A stretch of DNA of 64,000 nt from contig NZ_CP077062.1 in NCBI RefSeq assembly GCF_019039255.1, forward strand, positions 992,001-1,056,000. The letters are read 5' to 3'. A model generated the notes under the pieces. The model made no database searches and was not told where the DNA came from. It saw nothing but the letters and a program-made list of their open reading frames with translations. Source of the DNA: Nocardioides panacis (lineage in GTDB: Bacteria; Actinomycetota; Actinomycetes; Propionibacteriales; Nocardioidaceae). The position numbers and the translations under genes were made by a program. Each line of letters begins with the position of its first letter. The stretch's first letter is position 1. Positions 7,922 through 16,391 of the stretch are shown here, piece by piece.

Positions 7922-9487
7922 TCAGCGGCCGCGGCCGGCCGCCTTCGCGCCGTACATCGCCGCGTCCGCGGCGGTCATCAGCGTCTGCAGGTCGTGCCCG
8001 GAGCCGGTGGTGGAGACACCGACCGCCGCCTGCAGGGTGATCGCGCCCTGCCGGCTGCCCACCGACAGCCCGGCGACCGCGGCGGTCACCCGCTCGGCCA
8101 GCAGCCGGCCGCTCTCGGCGTCCGCGCCGCGGGCCAGCACCACGAACTCGTCGCCGCCGAGCCGGGCGACCACGTCGTCGGCTCGGGCCACCGCCCGGAT
8201 CGCGGTGGCCACCGCCCGCAGCACCTCGTCGCCGACCACGTGGCCGTAGGTGTCGTTGATCTTCTTGAACTCGTTGAGGTCGATCACCAGCAGGCTCACC
8301 GGTACGTCGCGGCCGCCGGCGAAGGCGTCGGCCTGGACCGCGCGCATCGCGTCGTCGAGGGCCCGCCGGTTGCCGACCCCGGTGAGCGGGTCCTCGTGCG
8401 CGGCCCGGTTGGCGAGGATGTTGTCCTGGTGCAGCCGCTCGACCTGCAGCGCGGCGTGCGCGCCCTGGGAGGTGCTCAGCCGCTGCTGCCAGAGCACCCG
8501 GGACAGCAGCGACGCGTAGGACCGGCCGGCGCCCGCACCGGGCACGCCGGTCTGCGCCTCCATCTCCACCAGCAGCCACTGGGCGGTCGCGGTGACCTGC
8601 CAGTCGCTGGCGGCCTGGGACAGCCGGGCCGCCTCCCGGGCGACGTCGACGGCCTCCTCCCGCTCGCCGAGCGCCCACAGCGCCCGGGCCAGCGCGCCGC
8701 CGACCACCGCGCGGCTGCCGGCGTAGTCCGGGTGGTCCTCGACGCTGAAGGCCTCCCGGAGCTCCTCGACCGACGCGGCCGCCGTACCGCGGGGGCGGGA
8801 GACCAGCTCCATCGCGCGGCAGGTGGCGACGAACTTCGGGTTCCCGGCGGCCAGCGCGAGGGTGAGCGCCTGCTCGGCGTACGCGTGGCCCCGCGCACGG
8901 TGCGTGGCCACCTCGTCGCCGGACTGCACCTGGGAGAAGACCCGTTCGAGCTCGTCGGCCCAGCGCAGGTGCAGCTCGGAGAGGTTCATCAGGTCGATGA
9001 CCGGTGCCTGGGCGAGCGGGATCGGGCTCGCGTCCAGCTGCTGGGCGGTGACCATGTGCGGCTGGCTGAGCTCGTAGAGCCGCAGCTCGAGGTAGGCGTA
9101 GCCGAGACCGGTGTGCGCCCAGCAGCGCAGGCCCTCGTCCTCGCAGGCGGTCAGCTCGACCTCGGCGCGGGCCAGGTCGAGCAGCGCCGGCTCGATCCGG
9201 CCGAGCCGGGCCTGGGCCATCGCCCGCATCGACAGGCCGTTGGACGCCCAGCCCGGGCTGTCCGCCTCGGCGGCCAGGGACACCGTCCGGTCGCAGGCGA
9301 TGTACGCCGCCGCGTTGTCGCCCCGGATGTGCTGCGCGACCGAGATCGTGTACCAGAGCGCCGCCTGCTCCGAGGGGCTCGCTCCGGCCGCCCCGGCCAG
9401 GGCGCGCTCGGACAGCGCGAGGGCGGCGTCGGCGTCGCCGTCCTGCGCCAGGCCCATCACCCGGGCGGCGTCCTCCACGAGGGTCAC
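7922..9487 (-). CDS. TPR-type GGDEF diguanylate cyclase
   Basis: Predicted cytoplasmic diguanylate cyclase making c-di-GMP from two GTP. The 521-residue protein has about 340 N-terminal helical residues rich in alanine and leucine with TPR-like pairs (for example A-Y-A-E-Q-A-L-T-L-A-L-A-A-G-N), then a GGDEF domain from about residue 360. The active-site L-G-G-D-E-F is intact. An R-A-D-D inhibitory site sits five residues before it, so product feedback inhibition is likely. No membrane segment or EAL domain is present. The start is a GTG; a weak CAAGAT -10 lies 6 nt upstream. It sits between two RNase J genes. TPR-GGDEF proteins of this layout are common in Nocardioidaceae; the input signal is unknown. 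Confidence 0.85.
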   Translation of the reverse strand: MTLVEDAARVMGLAQDGDADAALALSERALAGAAGASPSEQAALWYTISVAQHIRGDNAAAYIACDRTVSLAAEADSPGWASNGLSMRAMAQARLGRIEPALLDLARAEVELTACEDEGLRCWAHTGLGYAYLELRLYELSQPHMVTAQQLDASPIPLAQAPVIDLMNLSELHLRWADELERVFSQVQSGDEVATHRARGHAYAEQALTLALAAGNPKFVATCRAMELVSRPRGTAAASVEELREAFSVEDHPDYAGSRAVVGGALARALWALGEREEAVDVAREAARLSQAASDWQVTATAQWLLVEMEAQTGVPGAGAGRSYASLLSRVLWQQRLSTSQGAHAALQVERLHQDNILANRAAHEDPLTGVGNRRALDDAMRAVQADAFAGGRDVPVSLLVIDLNEFKKINDTYGHVVGDEVLRAVATAIRAVARADDVVARLGGDEFVVLARGADAESGRLLAERVTAAVAGLSVGSRQGAITLQAAVGVSTTGSGHDLQTLMTAADAAMYGAKAAGRGR

Positions 9488-9550
9488 AGCCCGATCTTGA
9501 CGGAGCCGCGGCCGCTCAGGGCCGAAGTCGGCGAAAAAGAAACCGTTCGG

Positions 9551-11236
9551 TCAGGCGTCGATGACGATCGGGATGATGAGCGGGGTGCGGCGGAACTTGC
9601 GCTCGGCCCAGCGCCCGATGTCGCGGCCCAGCATCTGCTCGAGCTGGTGCGCGTCCCCGATGCCCTCGGCGGCCGCGTGCGCGAGCGTCTTCTCCACCAC
9701 GGGGACCGCGGCGTCGAAGGTGTGCTCGTCGTGCACGAACCCGCGGACCAAGAAGTCCGGACGGTCCGCGAGCTTGCCGGTGTCGGCGTCGACGATCGCG
9801 AGCACCGTCACGACGCCCTCCTCGGCCAGCGTGCGGCGGTCCTTGAGGGTGGCCTCGGTGGCGCCGCCGACCTGGCTGCCGTCGACGTACACGTTGCCGG
9901 CCGGGACCTTGCCGGTGATCTTGGCGTGCCCGTCGACGAGGTCGACGACGACGCCGTCCTCGGCGATGACCACGTTGGAGGCCGGGACACCGGTCGCGAT
10001 GGCCAGGTCGGCGTTGGCGCGCAGGTGCCGCCACTCGCCGTGCACCGGCATCACGTTGGAGGGCCGGACGATGTTGTAGCAGTAGACGAGCTCGCCGGCG
10101 CTGGCGTGGCCGGAGACGTGCACCTTGGCGTTGCCCTTGTGCACGACGTGCGCGCCCCAGCGGGTCAGGCCGTTGATCACCCCGGAGATGGCGTTCTCGT
10201 TGCCGGGGATGACCGAGCTGGCCATCAGCACGGTGTCGCCCTCGCCGACCCGGATCACGTGCTCGCGGTTGGCCATCCGGGACAGCGCGGCCATCGGCTC
10301 GCCCTGCGACCCGGTGCAGACCAGCGCGACCTTGCTCGGCGCCATCTTCTCGAGCTGCTTGAGCGGCACGATCAGGTTGTCGGGGACCTTGAGGTAGCCG
10401 AGGTCCTGGGCCACGCCCATGTTGCGCACCATCGACCGGCCGACGAAGGCGACCTTGCGGCCGTGCGCCTGGGCGGCGTCGAGGACCTGCTGGATGCGGT
10501 GCACGTGGCTGGCGAAGCTGGAGACGATGATCCGGCGCGGGGCGGTGCGGAACACCGTCTCGATGGCGGGGGAGAGGTCGCGCTCGGCGGTGGTGAAGCC
10601 GGGGACCTCGGCGTTGGTGGAGTCGGTCAGGAACAGGTCGACGCCGGCCTCGCCGAGCCGGGCGAACCCGCGCAGGTCGGTGATCCGGCCGTCGAGCGGG
10701 AACTGGTCCATCTTGAAGTCGCCGGTGTGCAGCACCAGGCCGGCCTCGGTGCGGATCGCGACGGCCAGTCCGTCCGGGATCGAGTGGTTGACCGCGAGGA
10801 ACTCCAGGTCGAACGGGCCGAAGGTGCGGTGGTCGCCCTCGGCGACCTCGACCAGCTTGGGCCGGATCTTGTGCTCCTTGAGCTTGGCGTCGATCAGCGC
10901 CAGCGTCAGCCTCGAGCCGACGACCGGGATGTCCGCCCGCTCGCGCAGCAGGTAGGGGACGCCGCCGATGTGGTCCTCGTGGCCGTGGGTGAGGACCAGG
11001 GCGTCGATCTTGTCCAGCCGGTCCCGGATCCAGGTGAAGTCGGGGAGGATCACGTCGATGCCGGGCTGGTGCTCCTCGGGGAACAGCACGCCGCAGTCGA
11101 CGATCATCAGCCGGCCGTTGTGCTCGAAGACCGTCATGTTGCGGCCGATCTCGCCCAACCCGCCCAGTGCGACGACGCGCAGACCGTTCTTGGCCAGCTT
11201 CTGCGGCGCCGACAGTTCGAGGTGTGGGTGGCTCAT
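9551..11236 (-). CDS. Ribonuclease J (second copy)
   Basis: Second RNase J, 561 residues and collinear with the dapA-linked copy over its whole length. It has the H-G-H-E-D-H zinc motif, D-S-T-N-A-E-V-P-G-F-T-T, G-R-S-M-V-R-N-M-G-V and H-V-S-G-H-A-S. I take the ATG at 11236, which has a TAGCCT -10 element 7 nt upstream; the frame is open further only as a shadow of ftsK. It is divergent from ftsK. In many actinobacteria a single rnj sits between dapA and ftsK, so here the pair brackets the GGDEF gene and probably arose by duplication. Two RNase J proteins can form a complex in Firmicutes; whether these do is not known. Confidence 0.93.
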   Translation of the reverse strand: MSHPHLELSAPQKLAKNGLRVVALGGLGEIGRNMTVFEHNGRLMIVDCGVLFPEEHQPGIDVILPDFTWIRDRLDKIDALVLTHGHEDHIGGVPYLLRERADIPVVGSRLTLALIDAKLKEHKIRPKLVEVAEGDHRTFGPFDLEFLAVNHSIPDGLAVAIRTEAGLVLHTGDFKMDQFPLDGRITDLRGFARLGEAGVDLFLTDSTNAEVPGFTTAERDLSPAIETVFRTAPRRIIVSSFASHVHRIQQVLDAAQAHGRKVAFVGRSMVRNMGVAQDLGYLKVPDNLIVPLKQLEKMAPSKVALVCTGSQGEPMAALSRMANREHVIRVGEGDTVLMASSVIPGNENAISGVINGLTRWGAHVVHKGNAKVHVSGHASAGELVYCYNIVRPSNVMPVHGEWRHLRANADLAIATGVPASNVVIAEDGVVVDLVDGHAKITGKVPAGNVYVDGSQVGGATEATLKDRRTLAEEGVVTVLAIVDADTGKLADRPDFLVRGFVHDEHTFDAAVPVVEKTLAHAAAEGIGDAHQLEQMLGRDIGRWAERKFRRTPLIIPIVIDA

Positions 11237-11243
11237 GGGCTGC

Positions 11244-11249
11244 AGGCTA
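11244..11249 (-). promoter_or_regulatory. -10 element of leaderless second rnj promoter
   Basis: Read on the minus strand: TAGCCT, 7 nt, then ATG at 11236. It decides the start of the second RNase J and implies a leaderless mRNA. Confidence 0.5.
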
Positions 11250-11335
11250 CCGGCGATCGGCCGAGTCCCGTGCACCGCCCAACTTGGGGTGCCCCGACCC
11301 GGCGTGTGAGGCCTGGGACTGGAGTGACACCTGTG

Positions 11336-11341
11336 TAGATT
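11336..11341 (+). promoter_or_regulatory. -10 element of leaderless ftsK promoter
   Basis: TAGATT, 7 nt, then the ftsK ATG at 11349. It faces away from the rnj promoter at 11244-11249, so the 112-bp gap holds two divergent leaderless promoters. Confidence 0.55.
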
Positions 11342-11348
11342 CGCCACC

Positions 11349-13937
11349 ATGGCGACCCGTACGTCTTCCCCACCGGCGTCGCGGAACAAGGGCACCTCCA
11401 AGCCGGCTGCACGCGCCGGCTCGAAGGCGTCCGGATCCTCGGCCCGGTCGTCCGGCAGCCAGTCCCGTAGCAAGCCCGCGCCGAAGGGTCGGTCGACTGC
11501 GAAGTCGAAGCGCCCCGCACCGCGAGCCGTCCGCAACGGCACTGGCCCCATTGCTGCGCTCGGACTCGCCCTCGGGCGCGGTGTCGCCGCGGTCTGGCTC
11601 GGTGTCGCCCACGTCCTGGGTGCCACGGTCCGCAAGGTCGGGCACACCGCCCGGGAGCTCGAGCCCGAGCACCGGCGCGACGGGGCCGGGCTGTTCCTGA
11701 TCGGCGCGGCGGTCGTGGTGGCCGCCGCCGTCTGGTGGCAGCTCCCCGGCGGGGTCGGCGACGCCGTGCGCACCGTCGTGAACGGCTCGGTCGGGCTGCT
11801 CGGCTGGTTCGTCCCGCTGCTGCTCTGCTTCGTGGCCTGGCGCAACCTGCGCAACCCGGAGAGCAACGGGCCCGCCGGCCGCCAGATCATCGGCTGGGCC
11901 GCGCTGCTGTTCGGCGTGCTCGGCCTGGTGCACATCGCCAACGGCATGCCGCGCCCGCTGCGCGGGAACACCGAGGACCTCCAGCAGGCCGGCGGTGCCA
12001 TCGGCTTCGTGATCTCGTCGCTGTTCATGGACCTGCTGCGCAGCACCCTGGTCGTCGTACCCCTGCTGGTGCTGCTCGCGGTCTTCGGCGTCCTGGTGAT
12101 CACCGGCACGCCGGTCTACCAGGTCCCCGTCCGGCTCGCCGAGCTGCGCGACAAGCTCCTCGGGCGTACGCCGCCCGAGCCCGAGCTGCCCGCCGAGGAG
12201 GAGACCGCGCCGCTCAAGCGCTCCCGTCCCCGCCGCCGCGTGGGCTCGATGACCGACGCCGCCACCGACCCGGCGGACGTCGACCCGGACCTGGGCGACC
12301 AGCCCTACGACACCCCGGTGCTCGAGGACCGGGCGTTCAGCCGCCGCAAGGCCAAGACGCCCGTCGAGGTCCCCGAGCAGGCCGAGGCACCCGCGGACGA
12401 GAAGCTCGAGGCCCCGCCGCACACCCCGCTGCCGGCCCGCGTCGAGCAGCTCGCGCTGTCCGGCGACATCACCTACTCGCTCCCCGCCAACGAGACCCTC
12501 AAGTCCGGGTCGGTCCACAAGGCCCGGTCCCAGGCCTCCGACGCGGTCGTCGCCCGGCTCACCGAGGTGCTCGAGCAGTTCGACATCGACGCCCAGGTCA
12601 CCGGCTACACCCGCGGCCCGACGGTCACCCGCTACGAGGTCGAGCTCGGCCCCGCGGTCAAGGTGGAGAAGGTCACCGCGCTCGGCAAGAACATCGCCTA
12701 CGCGGTGGCGTCCGCCGACGTCCGGATCCTGTCCCCGATCCCCGGCAAGTCCGCGATCGGCATCGAGATCCCGAACGTCGACAAGGAGATCGTCTCGCTC
12801 GGCGACGTGCTCCGCTCGGGCAACGCCCGCAACGACCACCACCCGATGATCGTCGGCCTCGGCAAGGACGTCGAGGGCGGCTTCGTGGTCGCGAACATGT
12901 CGAAGATGCCGCACCTGCTGGTCGCCGGCGCGACCGGCTCCGGCAAGTCGTCGTTCGTGAACTCGATGATCACCTCGATCCTGATGCGCTCGACCCCCGA
13001 CGAGGTGCGGATGATCCTGGTCGACCCCAAGCGGGTCGAGCTGAACATCTACGAGGGCGTGCCGCACCTGATCACGCCGATCATCACGAACCCGAAGAAG
13101 GCCGCCGAGGCGCTGAACTGGGTCGTCCGCGAGATGGACATGCGCTACGACGACCTCGCCGCCTTCGGGTTCCGGCACGTCGACGACTTCAACAAGGCCG
13201 TCCGGGCGGGCAAGGTCAAGGTCCCGCCGGGCAGCGAACGGGTGCTGGCGCCGTACCCGTACCTCCTGGTGGTCGTCGACGAGCTCGCCGACCTGATGAT
13301 GGTCGCCCCGCGCGACGTCGAGGACGCGGTCGTCCGGATCACCCAGCTCGCCCGGGCCGCCGGCATCCACCTGATCCTGGCGACCCAGCGGCCCTCGGTC
13401 GACGTCGTCACCGGCCTGATCAAGGCCAACGTGCCCTCACGCCTGGCCTTCGCGACCTCGTCGCTGGCCGACTCGCGGGTCATCCTCGACCAGCCGGGCG
13501 CCGAGAAGCTCGTCGGCCAGGGCGACGGGCTGTTCCTGCCGATGGGCGCCGGCAAGCCGGTCCGCGTGCAGGGCTCGTGGGTCACCGAGGCCGAGATCAA
13601 CCAGGTCGTCGCGCACTGCAAGCAGCAGCTGCAGCCCACCTACCGCGACGACGTGACCGCCCCGGCGGCCGCCAAGCGGGACCTGGACGACGACATCGGC
13701 GACGACCTGGACCTCGTGGTGCAGGCGATCGAGCTGGTCGTCTCCACGCAGTTCGGGTCCACCTCGATGCTGCAGCGCAAGCTCCGGGTCGGCTTCGCCA
13801 AGGCGGGCCGGCTGATGGACATCCTCGAGAGCCGTGGCGTGGTCGGGCCGAGCGAAGGCTCCAAGGCCCGCGACGTGCTCATCAAGCCCGACGACCTCGA
13901 CGCCGTGATCGCCACCTTGCAGGAGGGGGAGCAGTGA
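11349..13937 (+). CDS. ftsK: DNA translocase FtsK
   Basis: Septum-anchored DNA pump that clears and aligns chromosome termini for dimer resolution at division. The 862-residue protein begins with about 75 basic, Ser/Lys/Arg-rich residues. Four membrane segments follow between about residues 115 and 260 (for example L-F-L-I-G-A-A-V-V-V and L-L-V-L-L-A-V-F-G-V), then an acidic and proline-rich linker. The RecA-like motor carries Walker A A-G-A-T-G-S-G-K-S-S near residue 535 and Walker B L-L-V-V-V-D-E-L-A-D. The winged-helix gamma domain is at the C-terminus (Q-F-G-S-T-S-M-L-Q-R-K-L-R-V-G). The stop overlaps the next gene by 4 nt. The linker is shorter than in E. coli, as usual for actinobacteria. 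Confidence 0.96.
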   Translation: MATRTSSPPASRNKGTSKPAARAGSKASGSSARSSGSQSRSKPAPKGRSTAKSKRPAPRAVRNGTGPIAALGLALGRGVAAVWLGVAHVLGATVRKVGHTARELEPEHRRDGAGLFLIGAAVVVAAAVWWQLPGGVGDAVRTVVNGSVGLLGWFVPLLLCFVAWRNLRNPESNGPAGRQIIGWAALLFGVLGLVHIANGMPRPLRGNTEDLQQAGGAIGFVISSLFMDLLRSTLVVVPLLVLLAVFGVLVITGTPVYQVPVRLAELRDKLLGRTPPEPELPAEEETAPLKRSRPRRRVGSMTDAATDPADVDPDLGDQPYDTPVLEDRAFSRRKAKTPVEVPEQAEAPADEKLEAPPHTPLPARVEQLALSGDITYSLPANETLKSGSVHKARSQASDAVVARLTEVLEQFDIDAQVTGYTRGPTVTRYEVELGPAVKVEKVTALGKNIAYAVASADVRILSPIPGKSAIGIEIPNVDKEIVSLGDVLRSGNARNDHHPMIVGLGKDVEGGFVVANMSKMPHLLVAGATGSGKSSFVNSMITSILMRSTPDEVRMILVDPKRVELNIYEGVPHLITPIITNPKKAAEALNWVVREMDMRYDDLAAFGFRHVDDFNKAVRAGKVKVPPGSERVLAPYPYLLVVVDELADLMMVAPRDVEDAVVRITQLARAAGIHLILATQRPSVDVVTGLIKANVPSRLAFATSSLADSRVILDQPGAEKLVGQGDGLFLPMGAGKPVRVQGSWVTEAEINQVVAHCKQQLQPTYRDDVTAPAAAKRDLDDDIGDDLDLVVQAIELVVSTQFGSTSMLQRKLRVGFAKAGRLMDILESRGVVGPSEGSKARDVLIKPDDLDAVIATLQEGEQ

Positions 13938-15949
13938 GCGCAGCCATGCCCCGACCGTCCGACCTCGACCACCGGGACACCGGGACGAACGGCCACGACG
14001 ACACCGTCGTGGCCGGGACCCCGGTCGTCGTACGCCGCAACGCCGGCCTCGCCGCGCTGGTCGGCGCCGGCGCCTCGGCGATCGCCATCGCCTACCTGTG
14101 GCGGGCCACCCAGTCCGCCGCGCCGCTCGACTGGGCACTCTGCCTGGTGATGGCGGCCGTCGCCGGGATGTACCTCGCGCACCTCGTCGACGCCCGCACC
14201 CCGCTGCTGGTCGCCGACGACCTCGGGGTCCGCATCCGGCTGGGCAACCAGTGGCGCGGGCTGCCCTGGGACGCGGTGGACCGCGTCGTCGTGCAGCCCC
14301 GCCGCGGGCTGTTCCGCGACGGGCGGCTGGTGTTCGCGCCGCACAGCCTGTCCCGCGCCCTCGACGGCCTCGAGCCGCGCGGCCGCCGGGCGGCCACCCT
14401 GAACCAGAAGATGTACGGCGCCGCGCTGGCCGTCCCGATGGGCCTGACCACCCGCGTCTCCGCGCACGGCCAGGAGCTCGCCGACGGCCTCGCGGCACTC
14501 GCGCACGGCCGCGCCGACGTGGTCGTCGTGACCCCGACCCCCGAACCGACCCCCGAGCCGACCGCCGACCCGGCGCCTCTGGCGGCCTCCCGGGCGGCCG
14601 AGCCGGCCCCGCGGGTGGCCGAGCCGGCGCCTCTGGCGGCCTCCCCGGTGACCGAGCCCGCCTCCCGGGTGGTCGAGCCTGTCGAGACCACTCCTGACAC
14701 CGACACCGACACCGCCACCGACGCGGACCGTGCCCCGCGGCGCAGCCTGCTCGGCGGGATCGGGACGATCGTGTCCCGGGTCGCCAAGGGCCGAAGCCAC
14801 GACCTGGACGCCGACCACGACGAGGACGCCCCCGACGAGCCGACCGAGGACGGGTCGGCCGAGCAGCCCGAGACCGAGCGGCCGGTCGCCCCGGCGGCCC
14901 GCTCCGCCGTGCCCCTGCGGGACACCCGCCCGGCGCTGCGTGCGCAGGTCACCCGGGACACCCCGGCGACCGTGCTCGGCAACGTGGCGCTGCACCCCGA
15001 CCGGTACGACGCCGACGGCCGTCGCCGCACGCCGCTGCCCGAGGGCCGCCAGCTGCGCCGCCAGGGCAGCGTCGACCTGGAGTTCGAGGCGGCCCCGTCC
15101 GCGTCGGTCTTCGAGTCCGGCCGCGTCCGCCCGATCTCCACGCTCGGCGAGCCCGTCGACGCGCTGGTCATCGACGACTTCGTCACCGAGCCGGCCTACG
15201 ACCCGGTGATCGGCCCCGAGCTGGCCGCCGCGCGCGTCCGGGTCGGGCTGAGCGTCGACGACCTGGCCGACCGGACCCGGATCCGCCCGCACGTGATCGA
15301 GTCCATCGAGGTCGACGACTTCGCGCCGTGCGGCGGGGACTTCTACGCCCGCGGCCACCTGCGCACGCTGGCGCGGGTGCTGGGCAAGGACCCGGCACCG
15401 CTGCTCCAGCAGTTCGACGACCGCTACGCGACCGCACCGATCAACGCCCGCCGGGTGTTCGAGGCCGAGCTGGCGACCGGGATGACCGGCAGCATGCGCA
15501 GCACCGTCGGCGGCCCGAACTGGGCGCTGCTGGTGGGGGTCGTCCTCGCCCTGGTGATGACCTGGGGTGTCGTGCGGCTGTTCGCGGCCGAGCCGGCCGA
15601 GCTGCTGCAGAACCCGACCCCGGTGCTGAACGGGTCGGCCGGCGTCGGCGCCGCCGGCACCGGCCGCGCCGTGGCCCCCGCTCCCGCCGCCCAGCCGATC
15701 CGGCTCACGCTGGTCGGCGCGCAGGCCGGCTCCAAGGGCGTGGTGGTCCGCAACGGCTCGGGCGAGGTCGTCTGGGCCGGCGAGATCGTGCTCGGCGAGA
15801 AGCGCACCGTCGAGGCGGTCCCGCCCGTCAAGGTCACGGCCCGCGACGCCGGCGCCCTCGAGGCCCGGGTCAACGGCAAGGACCGGGGCTCCCTCGGCGA
15901 GCTGGGCCAGCCCGGCCGCCGTACGTTCCACCGGCCCGCCTCCCGCTGA
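13934..15949 (+). CDS. RodZ-like helix-turn-helix membrane protein with extra N-terminal membrane/PH-like region
   Basis: A 671-residue composite protein directly after ftsK. The C-terminal half is RodZ-like: an HTH domain (L-A-A-A-R-V-R-V-G-L-S-V-D-D-L-A-D-R-T-R-I-R), one membrane helix (W-A-L-L-V-G-V-V-L-A-L-V-M-T), then an extracytoplasmic DUF4115-type beta domain. The first 200 residues add two membrane helices and a domain resembling bacterial PH domains (D-D-L-G-V-R-I-R-L-G-N-Q-W-R). A 200-residue linker of A/P/E/T repeats joins them and includes the peptide V-V-E-P-V-E-T-T encoded by a dispersed repeat. GTG at 13934 follows a strong AGGAGG; ATG at 13946 is an alternative. The role is probably cell shape or division, inferred from RodZ and the ftsK linkage. 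Confidence 0.75.
   Translation: MSAAMPRPSDLDHRDTGTNGHDDTVVAGTPVVVRRNAGLAALVGAGASAIAIAYLWRATQSAAPLDWALCLVMAAVAGMYLAHLVDARTPLLVADDLGVRIRLGNQWRGLPWDAVDRVVVQPRRGLFRDGRLVFAPHSLSRALDGLEPRGRRAATLNQKMYGAALAVPMGLTTRVSAHGQELADGLAALAHGRADVVVVTPTPEPTPEPTADPAPLAASRAAEPAPRVAEPAPLAASPVTEPASRVVEPVETTPDTDTDTATDADRAPRRSLLGGIGTIVSRVAKGRSHDLDADHDEDAPDEPTEDGSAEQPETERPVAPAARSAVPLRDTRPALRAQVTRDTPATVLGNVALHPDRYDADGRRRTPLPEGRQLRRQGSVDLEFEAAPSASVFESGRVRPISTLGEPVDALVIDDFVTEPAYDPVIGPELAAARVRVGLSVDDLADRTRIRPHVIESIEVDDFAPCGGDFYARGHLRTLARVLGKDPAPLLQQFDDRYATAPINARRVFEAELATGMTGSMRSTVGGPNWALLVGVVLALVMTWGVVRLFAAEPAELLQNPTPVLNGSAGVGAAGTGRAVAPAPAAQPIRLTLVGAQAGSKGVVVRNGSGEVVWAGEIVLGEKRTVEAVPPVKVTARDAGALEARVNGKDRGSLGELGQPGRRTFHRPASR
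14668..14690. repeat. REP-like repeat inside coding sequence (V-E-P-V-E-T-T element)
   Basis: A 23-bp imperfect palindrome with GTGGTC/GACCAC ends lies in the low-complexity linker of the RodZ-like gene and encodes V-V-E-P-V-E-T-T. A close relative lies at 33063-33083 in lhr (opposite reading) and a half-copy at 3452-3462 in the paaE linker. From memory, this family is frequent in Nocardioides-type genomes between and within genes. Confidence 0.5.
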
Positions 15950-15960
15950 CCCGCCGCCCC

Positions 15961-16006
15961 GCCGACCCGGCGACCCCGGCGCAGGCGCCGGAGTCGCCGG
16001 GTCGGC
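15961..16006. terminator. Bidirectional hairpin terminator between convergent genes
   Basis: Arms 15961-15982 and 15985-16006 form a 22-bp stem with a single mismatch and a 2-nt loop. It fills the 58-bp gap between the RodZ-like gene and the convergent usp gene. There is no T-run on either side, as is usual for actinobacterial terminators. Confidence 0.75.
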
Positions 16007-16007
16007 G

Positions 16008-16391
16008 TCAGGGCTTGACGGCGAGGACCGGGCAGGCGGCGTCCAGCAGGACGCGCTGGGCCGTGGAGCCCATCAGCAGCTTGCCGACGGGGGAGCGCCG
16101 GCGCAGCCCGATCACCACGAGCTCGGCGCGCTGCTCCCTGGCCACCCGGAGGATCTCCTCCGAGGCGTCGAGCCCACGCATCGTGTGCACGACCAGGTGG
16201 TCCAGGCCGGCCAGCCGCTCCTCGAGCGCGGACAGCTGCTCGTCGTCGACGTACCGCTGGTCGACGGTGGCGTCGCCCCGGGAGGTGTTCACCACCACCA
16301 GCAGCGTGCGCCGCGACCGGGCCTCGGCCATCGCGTGCTCGAGGGCGGTCTCGCCCTCCTTCGTCGGGACGTAGCCCACCACGACGCTCAT
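16008..16391 (-). CDS. Universal stress protein family (UspA-like)
   Basis: A single Usp domain of 127 residues. The N-terminal strand [10 protein letters not shown] and the C-terminal [26 protein letters not shown] are typical. The ATP-binding G-x2-G-x9-G-(S/T) motif is altered: R replaces the second glycine, while the final G-S-T is kept. Nucleotide binding is therefore uncertain. The ATG overlaps the tctA stop by 4 nt, making it the last gene of the tctCBA operon. A stress or nucleotide sensor co-translated with a carboxylate transporter suggests a regulatory role for transport; that is inference. Its 3' end faces a strong hairpin terminator. Confidence 0.85.
   Translation of the reverse strand: MSVVVGYVPTKEGETALEHAMAEARSRRTLLVVVNTSRGDATVDQRYVDDEQLSALEERLAGLDHLVVHTMRGLDASEEILRVAREQRAELVVIGLRRRSPVGKLLMGSTAQRVLLDAACPVLAVKP

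Noticed and set aside
7994-11338. 1114-residue plus-strand open frame
   Set aside because: It is antisense to the GGDEF and second RNase J genes, has low-complexity Arg/Gly/Val composition, and resembles no protein.
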